Assembly (NCBI GenBank): GCA_002308615.1
Contig: DBWC01000009.1
Coordinates: forward strand, 6,585 to 11,888
Direction: 5' to 3'
From: Clostridiales bacterium UBA1248
Lineage (GTDB): Bacteria > Bacillota > Clostridia > Oscillospirales > CAG-272
DNA length: 5,304 nt
The position numbers and the translations under genes are program-made. Under the pieces are notes generated by a model. The model saw only the letters and a program-made list of their open reading frames with translations, did not search any database and was not told the DNA's origin. Numbering within the stretch: position 1 is the stretch's first letter; every line of letters begins with the position of its first letter. Shown piece by piece: positions 1-3,228 of the stretch.

Positions 1-106
1 CTACCGCGTCCTCCGCATCCGCCGCGTTTCTTACGACCGACAGTGCCGAAAGATAGAGCTTTTTGTTTTGCTCGCTGACTCTTGACACAAATTCGTTCTC
101 TGTCAT
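1..106 (-). CDS. ECF-like sigma-70 family RNA polymerase sigma factor, N-terminal fragment
   Basis: Partial gene, cut by the left edge, with 35 codons visible. The start chosen is the ATG at 106, preceded by GAGGAG six bases upstream. The visible protein begins MTENEFVSRVSEQNKKLYLS and continues with an ALSVVRNAADAEDAV stretch. This matches the opening of sigma region 2 in ECF and other short sigma-70 factors: an aromatic/Leu-rich first helix (LYLSALSVV), then a D/E-A-E-D-A-V helix that normally runs into Q-E and contacts core RNA polymerase. Such proteins direct RNA polymerase to a small regulon. The -10 and -35 recognition parts lie outside the window, so the regulon and any anti-sigma partner cannot be judged. 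An in-frame TTG at 160 with AAAGGAG eight bases upstream would add 18 residues. I prefer the ATG because it gives the usual distance from N-terminus to region 2. Family call fairly sure, start less so. Confidence 0.78.
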   Translation of the reverse strand, partial: MTENEFVSRVSEQNKKLYLSALSVVRNAADAEDAV

Positions 107-123
107 CCTCGTCTCCTCGCCAA

Positions 124-142
124 GCGGTATATCATATACCGC
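124..142. repeat. 19-bp palindrome, operator-like, upstream of the sigma factor gene
   Basis: GCGGTATAT and ATATACCGC form perfect 9-bp arms around a single central base. The palindrome ends 17 bases before the sigma factor ATG and covers the whole proposed -10 box, a usual position for a repressor operator. The one-base spacer makes an RNA hairpin less likely than a dimer-binding site. If the longer reading frame from the TTG at 160 is used, the palindrome is coding (AVYDIP) and may be chance. Confidence 0.45.
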
Positions 143-160
143 CGTTTCCGTCTTATTCAA
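131..160 (-). promoter_or_regulatory. Possible sigma-A-type promoter of the sigma factor gene
   Basis: On the minus strand, TTGAAT (155-160) lies 18 bases from TATGAT (131-136), which is 4/6 and 5/6 matches to the -35 and -10 consensus. Transcription would start near 124, leaving a leader of about 20 nt that still contains GAGGAG. It competes with the alternative TTG start, whose codon is the first three bases of the -35 box. If translation begins at that TTG, this cannot be the gene's only promoter. Confidence 0.45.
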
Positions 161-261
161 GAGATTTTCTCCTTTTATATATTCAGCGTCCGCTCCGCTC
201 CGGAATCAGAAGCGCACGCTGTTTCAACGGGCTTTCACTATATAAGGAGAAAATAACGGGG

Positions 262-279
262 AAAAAGTTTCAACTTTTT
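262..279. terminator. A/T-rich hairpin after the hydrolase gene, weak terminator candidate
   Basis: AAAAAGTT and AACTTTTT are perfect arms around TC, seven bases beyond the hydrolase stop codon in its direction of transcription. Read on the minus strand, the right arm ends in a run of five T. The stem has only one G-C pair, so this is not a textbook intrinsic terminator. The T-run is part of the stem, as in weak bidirectional A/T hairpins. Very similar to the hairpin after cca at 2618-2639. Confidence 0.35.
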
Positions 280-285
280 TATTTC

Positions 286-993
286 TTACAGATTTTTTTC
301 ACATTCCTTTATAAACGCGCCGAAAATGGCTTTTGACGCCTTATCCGTCGTCGCCGTGAATTCGGGATGCCACTGTACGAGCATTATGAATCTGCCGTCG
401 GACGCTTCAAGCGCTTCTATGACGCCGTCGGACGCGTTTGCGGAAACGATCAGCCCTTTGCCGGGGGTCTTTACCGCCTGATGATGAAAAGTATTGGTCA
501 TGATTTTTTCTTTTCCTATTATCTCATAAAGGCGCGTGCCGGGCTTTACAGTCACCTCGTGCGTCGGCTCGGTCCCCGGGTTTGTCTGCTGATGACGAAG
601 CGCGCCTTCTATCTGCGCGGGGATGTCCTGCCACAGACTGCCGCCCAAGCCCACGTTTACGCTCTGTATGCCGCGGCAGATGCCTAAAACGGGCTTGCCG
701 GAATCGAAAACGTATTTGCACGCGGTCATCTCCAGGCTGTCGCGTATTTCGTCGACCTCCACGGTGTCGTTGAGCTTCTCTTCTCCGTATATCGACGGAT
801 CGACGTCAACGCCGCCGGCGAAAAGAAAGCCGTCCGCAAAGTCAAACAGCTGTATGAGCGAATCCTTATCAGTTTTCATCGGTACGATGAGCGGTATGCC
901 TCCCGACGACATTATCGCGTCGGAATATCTGATACTGCAGAACGTCAGATCGTCTTTTCTTGATGCGAAAATAAGTATAACGGGCTTTTTCAT
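286..993 (-). CDS. Gamma-glutamyl-gamma-aminobutyrate hydrolase family protein (peptidase C26, PuuD-like)
   Basis: Predicted soluble hydrolase of 235 residues with the class I glutamine amidotransferase fold, a usual length for the family. The signature GGVDVDP is at 60-66, the nucleophile elbow GICRG has Cys106, NTFHHQAVK is at 167-175, and QWHPE gives His209 and Glu211, so the Cys-His-Glu triad is complete. Characterised relatives cleave gamma-glutamyl amide bonds, for example gamma-Glu-GABA in putrescine breakdown. The substrate here is unknown because no polyamine, folate or GABA gene lies nearby. The start is the ATG at 993 with AAAGGAG seven bases upstream. A TTG at 1065 would add a hydrophobic 24-residue stretch, but it has no ribosome binding site and is encoded by the A-rich repeat, so it should not be read as a signal peptide. 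The gene has its own promoter and a long structured leader. It is divergent from cca and followed by the sigma factor gene on the same strand. Confidence 0.9.
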   Translation of the reverse strand: MKKPVILIFASRKDDLTFCSIRYSDAIMSSGGIPLIVPMKTDKDSLIQLFDFADGFLFAGGVDVDPSIYGEEKLNDTVEVDEIRDSLEMTACKYVFDSGKPVLGICRGIQSVNVGLGGSLWQDIPAQIEGALRHQQTNPGTEPTHEVTVKPGTRLYEIIGKEKIMTNTFHHQAVKTPGKGLIVSANASDGVIEALEASDGRFIMLVQWHPEFTATTDKASKAIFGAFIKECEKNL

Positions 994-1010
994 GGTTTGC
1001 TCCTTTGAAA

Positions 1011-1045
1011 TAATAAATAATAAAGAAGAAAGAATAAAGAATAAA
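1011..1045. repeat. Five tandem heptamers next to the hydrolase ribosome binding site
   Basis: Read on the plus strand, five seven-base units follow without a break: TAATAAA, TAATAAA, GAAGAAA, GAATAAA, GAATAAA, consensus KAAKAAA. On the transcribed minus strand this is a T-rich tract ending about four bases before AAAGGAG. Pure short tandem arrays can change copy number by slippage, which here would alter the distance between the leader hairpins and the ribosome binding site. Confidence 0.8.
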
Positions 1046-1104
1046 AATCGGTACCTCGTTTTCAAAAAACCCCGGTCGCCCCCTTACGGGAACCCCCAAA
1101 ATTC

Positions 1105-1117
1105 GTCCCGAAGGGAC
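1105..1117. terminator. GTCCC-GAA-GGGAC hairpin with T-run on the plus strand
   Basis: Five perfect G-C-rich pairs around a three-base loop are followed on the plus strand by TCC and seven T (1121-1127), the outline of a small intrinsic terminator. No plus-strand gene precedes it in the window, so a terminator role in that direction is unexplained. It could shield cca from antisense or spurious transcription. On the minus strand it is the first hairpin of the hydrolase leader. Confidence 0.35.
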
Positions 1118-1169
1118 TCCTTTTTTTCTTGTCGATATATTATACCTTATTCATTTTTAATATGACGCT

Positions 1170-1198
1170 ATTTTACCATATAAAACAATTTATTTCAA
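1170..1198 (-). promoter_or_regulatory. Promoter of the hydrolase gene
   Basis: On the minus strand TTGAAA (1193-1198) and TAAAAT (1170-1175) are separated by exactly 17 bases. Each matches the sigma-A consensus at five of six positions, in an AT-rich setting. It points away from cca, so the 305-base gap between the two genes carries divergent promoters. Confidence 0.75.
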
Positions 1199-1262
1199 GC
1201 GTTTGGACGCAAATTATGATAAAACGTTACGCCGCGTTAATACTGCTTTGTTATTTGTAATG

Positions 1263-1268
1263 TATAAT
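1263..1268 (+). promoter_or_regulatory. -10 element of the cca promoter
   Basis: A perfect TATAAT lies 30 bases before the cca start codon, giving a leader of about 25 nt with GAGGTG at 1287-1292. I could not find a convincing -35 at 16-18 bases. A TG directly precedes the box, one base off the extended -10 arrangement. The rest of the gap (1199-1262) holds only short imperfect inverted repeats, such as GCG-TTTGGA-CGC at 1200-1211. Confidence 0.6.
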
Positions 1269-1298
1269 TAAATCAGTACGATAAATGAGGTGTAATTT

Positions 1299-2612
1299 AT
1301 GTTTGATCTGCCGGATGAAATAAATTACGTTCTTGATAAATTATATGAAAGCGGATTTGAGGCGTATCTCGTGGGCGGCGCGGTAAGGGATATGCTCATG
1401 CAGAAGCCGGCGCACGATTACGACGTCACGACGTCTGCGAATCCCGATGAGACAAAACGCGTTTTTTCCTCGCACCGCGTCGTTGAGACCGGTATAAAGC
1501 ACGGCACGGTGACCGTTATAGTAAACGGTACGCCGGTGGAGATAACGTCTTTCCGGCGCGAGTCCGCGTATTCCGACGGGCGCCACCCGGACGCGGTATC
1601 TTTTTCAAAAGACGTGGAGGACGATCTCTGCCGCCGCGATCTGACCGTAAACGCGATAGCGTATTCAAAGCAAAAAGGCTGTGTTGACCTTTTCGGCGGG
1701 ATATCCGATATAGAAAACCGCATCATACGCTGCGTCGGCTCGCCCGAAGAAAGATTTGCGGAGGATCATCTGAGGCTTTTGCGCGCGATGAGATTCTCCT
1801 CCGTTTTAGGCTTTGCCGTTGAAGAAAAAACAAAAGAAGCCGTACACGAAAACAGAAAATTCATCCTTACCGTCTCTTTCGAGCGTGTTTTTTCCGAGCT
1901 TTGCAAGCTTTTATGCGGCATAAACGCAAAAGAGGTGCTTCACGAATATTCCGACGTCATATTCCTTTTGATACCCGAGCTTGCGGTACAGAAGGGCTGT
2001 GAGCGCGAATACGGCGACGGGAAATACGATCTTTACGAGCATACGGTGAACTGTATTTCATATACCGAGCCGCTTTTGCATCTGCGCCTCGCCGCGCTTC
2101 TGCACGACACGGTAAAGCCGTCCGGCGCAACAGAAACGGACACGCTGAGGATACGCGACACGGTAGCGGCAAACGTGCTTTCGCGTCTGCGCTGCTCCGC
2201 CGCGCTCGCGGACACGGTATGCCGCATAATAAAATACTGCGACGAGCAGATAAACGGCGACGACAAGGTATCCGTCAAACGCTTTGCCTCAAAAGTCGGC
2301 ATAAAGACCGCAAAGGACGTAATAAAGCTCAAACGCGCCGATATACTCGCGCAGGATCCGAGATATTACAGCCGTTTGAGCGATCTCAACGCGGCGTACG
2401 ACGTTATATGCGAGGCGGAGGAAAACGGAGTTGCGTTAAACGTCCGCGATCTTGCGGTAAACGGGCGCGATATCATATCCCTCGGCGTAAAAAGCGGCCC
2501 CGCCGTGGGAGAGCTTTTGAGATACGCGCTTGACGGCGTTATATCCGATAACGTAGGAAACGAGCGCGAGCCTTTGCTCGAATACGTCCGCGCTCATATT
2601 AAGGTAAAATAA
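1299..2612 (+). CDS. cca: CCA tRNA nucleotidyltransferase / poly(A) polymerase-family protein with HD domain
   Basis: Predicted cytoplasmic class II nucleotidyltransferase, 437 residues, which adds or repairs the CCA 3' end of tRNAs without a nucleic acid template. The head has YLVGGAVRD (23-31) and the metal-binding D40-Y-D42 pair. EITSFR (81-86) follows, then RRD (112-114). The EDHLR motif (155-159), which reads the incoming ATP or CTP, leads into an LLRAMRF helix. The C-terminal half has an HD domain: EHTVN around His248 and LLHDTVKP with His269-Asp270. Relatives with intact HD domains have phosphodiesterase or phosphatase activity, but here the usual HDIGKP reads HDTVKP. The ATG has GAGGTG six bases upstream and fits the family's normal N-terminus. 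The gene seems to be a single transcription unit between a divergent promoter and an A/T hairpin. Family certain. Whether it adds CCA, only A, or poly(A) cannot be fixed by eye, though CCA addition is most likely for a sole copy. Confidence 0.93.
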   Translation: MFDLPDEINYVLDKLYESGFEAYLVGGAVRDMLMQKPAHDYDVTTSANPDETKRVFSSHRVVETGIKHGTVTVIVNGTPVEITSFRRESAYSDGRHPDAVSFSKDVEDDLCRRDLTVNAIAYSKQKGCVDLFGGISDIENRIIRCVGSPEERFAEDHLRLLRAMRFSSVLGFAVEEKTKEAVHENRKFILTVSFERVFSELCKLLCGINAKEVLHEYSDVIFLLIPELAVQKGCEREYGDGKYDLYEHTVNCISYTEPLLHLRLAALLHDTVKPSGATETDTLRIRDTVAANVLSRLRCSAALADTVCRIIKYCDEQINGDDKVSVKRFASKVGIKTAKDVIKLKRADILAQDPRYYSRLSDLNAAYDVICEAEENGVALNVRDLAVNGRDIISLGVKSGPAVGELLRYALDGVISDNVGNEREPLLEYVRAHIKVK

Positions 2613-2617
2613 AATAG

Positions 2618-2639
2618 GAAAAAAATTCAAATTTTTTTC
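2618..2639. terminator. A/T hairpin after cca, terminator candidate
   Basis: GAAAAAAATT and AATTTTTTTC form perfect 10-base arms around CA, five bases after the cca stop codon. The seven T belong to the stem, so in RNA the hairpin is weak and the T-run acts partly as slippery tail. Its position right after a stop and just before a new promoter suggests it ends the cca transcript. It resembles the hairpin after the hydrolase gene at 262-279. Confidence 0.45.
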
Positions 2640-2649
2640 GTCTAACATA

Positions 2650-2678
2650 TTGCTTTTTCAAAACATTTGTGATATAAT
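2650..2678 (+). promoter_or_regulatory. Promoter of secG-rnr
   Basis: The extended -10 TGATATAAT (2670-2678) is perfect, with TTGCTT (2650-2655) as a poorer -35 at 17 bases. An extended -10 usually compensates for a weak -35. Transcription should start near 2685, giving a 77-nt leader before secG. No later promoter is evident before rnr, so both genes probably share this transcript. Confidence 0.7.
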
Positions 2679-2684
2679 AACTCT

Positions 2685-2709
2685 GCTTATCCGGTTGCCG
2701 GGCTTTTTT
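2685..2709 (+). terminator. Terminator-like hairpin in the secG leader
   Basis: CCGG-TTG-CCGG (2691-2701) followed by GC and six T (2704-2709) has the form of a short intrinsic terminator. Flanking GC pairs (2685-2686 with 2702-2703) could lengthen the stem across a four-base bulge. It lies at the very 5' end of the predicted secG transcript, where it could attenuate or protect the mRNA, or it could catch readthrough from cca. A third CCGG at 2721-2724 could pair with either arm and offers an alternative fold. Confidence 0.4.
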
Positions 2710-2761
2710 AAGTCTGCTTTCCGGAACTTAATATGATATTTCTTTGGAGGAAAATAAAATA

Positions 2762-3169
2762 ATGCAGATCTTAAATATCATACTTGCGGTACTTCTTATA
2801 TTACTGGCTATAGCGCTTATAGTTTTCGTTCTTTTCCAGACAGGCGGCCGTTCAAACAAGCTCTCGCAGGCTATATCCGGCGGAAGCCCGGACAACTATT
2901 CCGGCAAGAACAAGCAGCGCTCAAAGGACAAGAAGCTTGCAAAAATAACGACGGTACTTGCAATAGTGTTCGCGATCGTAGTTATAGTCTTCGCACTTAT
3001 AATGAACTATCAGCACAATCACTCCACGACCGCCGATACGACGGAGGAGGTTACGGAATCCGATACAACGACAGAGGCTGATGCGACTACCGCGGCGGAG
3101 GAAGTCACGACGACAGCTGAAGAGGTCACAACGGAAGCTGAAGCTACGACGGAAGCGGAAGCTGCCTGA
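2762..3169 (+). CDS. secG: Preprotein translocase subunit SecG with acidic Thr/Glu-rich C-terminal tail
   Basis: Small integral membrane subunit of the SecYEG channel, which assists SecA-driven protein export. It has 135 residues. Transmembrane helix 1 is about 4-25 (LAVLLILLAIALIVFVLFQ) and helix 2 about 62-82. A glycine-containing basic loop (27-61: TGGR, SGGSPDN, then a Lys/Arg-rich run) is predicted cytoplasmic by the positive-inside rule and matches the SecG pattern. The ordinary SecG core ends near residue 84. About 50 further residues are almost only Thr, Glu, Ala, Asp and Val without Lys or Arg, partly as heptapeptide repeats. SecG is best known with both termini outside the cytoplasm, so the tail should face the cell exterior. 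Start: ATG at 2762 with GGAGG 11 bases upstream; a TTG at 2744 would make the ribosome binding site coding and is rejected. Located 59 nt upstream of rnr, the usual Firmicute order. Confidence 0.9.
   Translation: MQILNIILAVLLILLAIALIVFVLFQTGGRSNKLSQAISGGSPDNYSGKNKQRSKDKKLAKITTVLAIVFAIVVIVFALIMNYQHNHSTTADTTEEVTESDTTTEADATTAAEEVTTTAEEVTTEAEATTEAEAA
3080..3160 (+). repeat. secG: 21-bp coding repeat in the SecG tail
   Basis: Residues 107-127 are three heptapeptides in register: DATTAAE, EVTTTAE and EVTTEAE. A shortened copy, ATTEAE, follows at 128-133. The consensus is (D/E)-(A/V)-T-T-x-A-E. At DNA level these are imperfect 21-base tandem copies, with GTCAC, ACGGAAGC and GCTGAA recurring, consistent with expansion by duplication within the gene. 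Confidence 0.75.
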
Positions 3170-3183
3170 TAACAAACAAATGC

Positions 3184-3208
3184 AGATCGGCACGAACGTG
3201 CCGATTTT
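3184..3208 (+). terminator. Strong intercistronic hairpin between secG and rnr
   Basis: ATCGGCAC (3186-3193) and GTGCCGAT (3198-3205) form eight perfect pairs around GAAC, extendable by a G-U and an A-U pair, followed by a short T-tract and TGTATATA. Its form is that of a moderate intrinsic terminator. It ends only about 20 bases before the rnr start, leaving no room for a separate rnr promoter after it. It probably acts as a partial terminator or as an mRNA processing or stability element that sets rnr below secG. Confidence 0.6.
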
Positions 3209-3228
3209 GTATATATAAGGATCTTAAA

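Larger units (their letters stand above)
994..1163 (-). promoter_or_regulatory. Long structured 5' leader of the hydrolase gene
   Basis: The predicted transcript start near 1163 gives an untranslated leader of about 170 nt. In transcript order it contains an A-run with AAAGGAG (1118-1124), a GTCCC-TTC-GGGAC hairpin (1105-1117), a GC-rich block with CCC-GTAA-GGG (1081-1090), GGGG followed by six T (1064-1073), the heptamer array (1011-1045) and the true ribosome binding site (1001-1007). The CCCG at the 5' side of the GTAA hairpin can instead pair with CGGG just before the T-run, giving a terminator-like alternative. This resembles attenuation, but it matches no riboswitch or T-box that I recognise. 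It could equally be a dispersed intergenic repeat that landed here. Confidence 0.45.

Noticed and set aside
185..220. AGCGT/ACGCT inverted repeat and GCTCC direct repeats in the sigma-hydrolase gap
   Set aside because: The arms are only five bases with a 26-base interval and no T-run; too weak to call a terminator or operator.
63..336. Two plus-strand reading frames over the sigma factor start and the following gap
   Set aside because: No ribosome binding site, no domain, low-complexity residues, and both are antisense to supported minus-strand features.
994..1065. N-terminal extension of the hydrolase from a TTG at 1065, which would look like a hydrophobic signal peptide
   Set aside because: The TTG has no ribosome binding site. 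The residues come from the T-rich heptamer array, and the internal ATG at 993 has AAAGGAG at ideal spacing and starts exactly at the family's normal first strand.
869..1099. Minus-strand reading frame of 76 codons beginning in the hydrolase leader
   Set aside because: It runs through the leader repeats and then overlaps the hydrolase in another frame. AAAGGAG is 17 bases from its TTG, too far, and the product has no recognisable domain.
367..1165. Plus-strand reading frames of up to 180 codons antisense to the hydrolase gene
   Set aside because: They mirror the codon bias of the real gene on the other strand and show no motif or ribosome binding site.
2219..2533. Arg-rich 104-codon plus-strand frame inside cca
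   Set aside because: It is a shifted-frame shadow of cca; the Arg richness comes from CGC/AGA in a shifted reading of GC-rich codons.
2567..2580. CGAGC-CTTT-GCTCG hairpin near the end of cca as a terminator
   Set aside because: It is inside the coding sequence, has only five pairs and no T-run.
2744..2761. TTG start giving SecG six extra residues (MEENKI)
   Set aside because: It would put the GGAGG ribosome binding site inside the coding sequence. The ATG at 2762 places the first membrane helix as usual for SecG.
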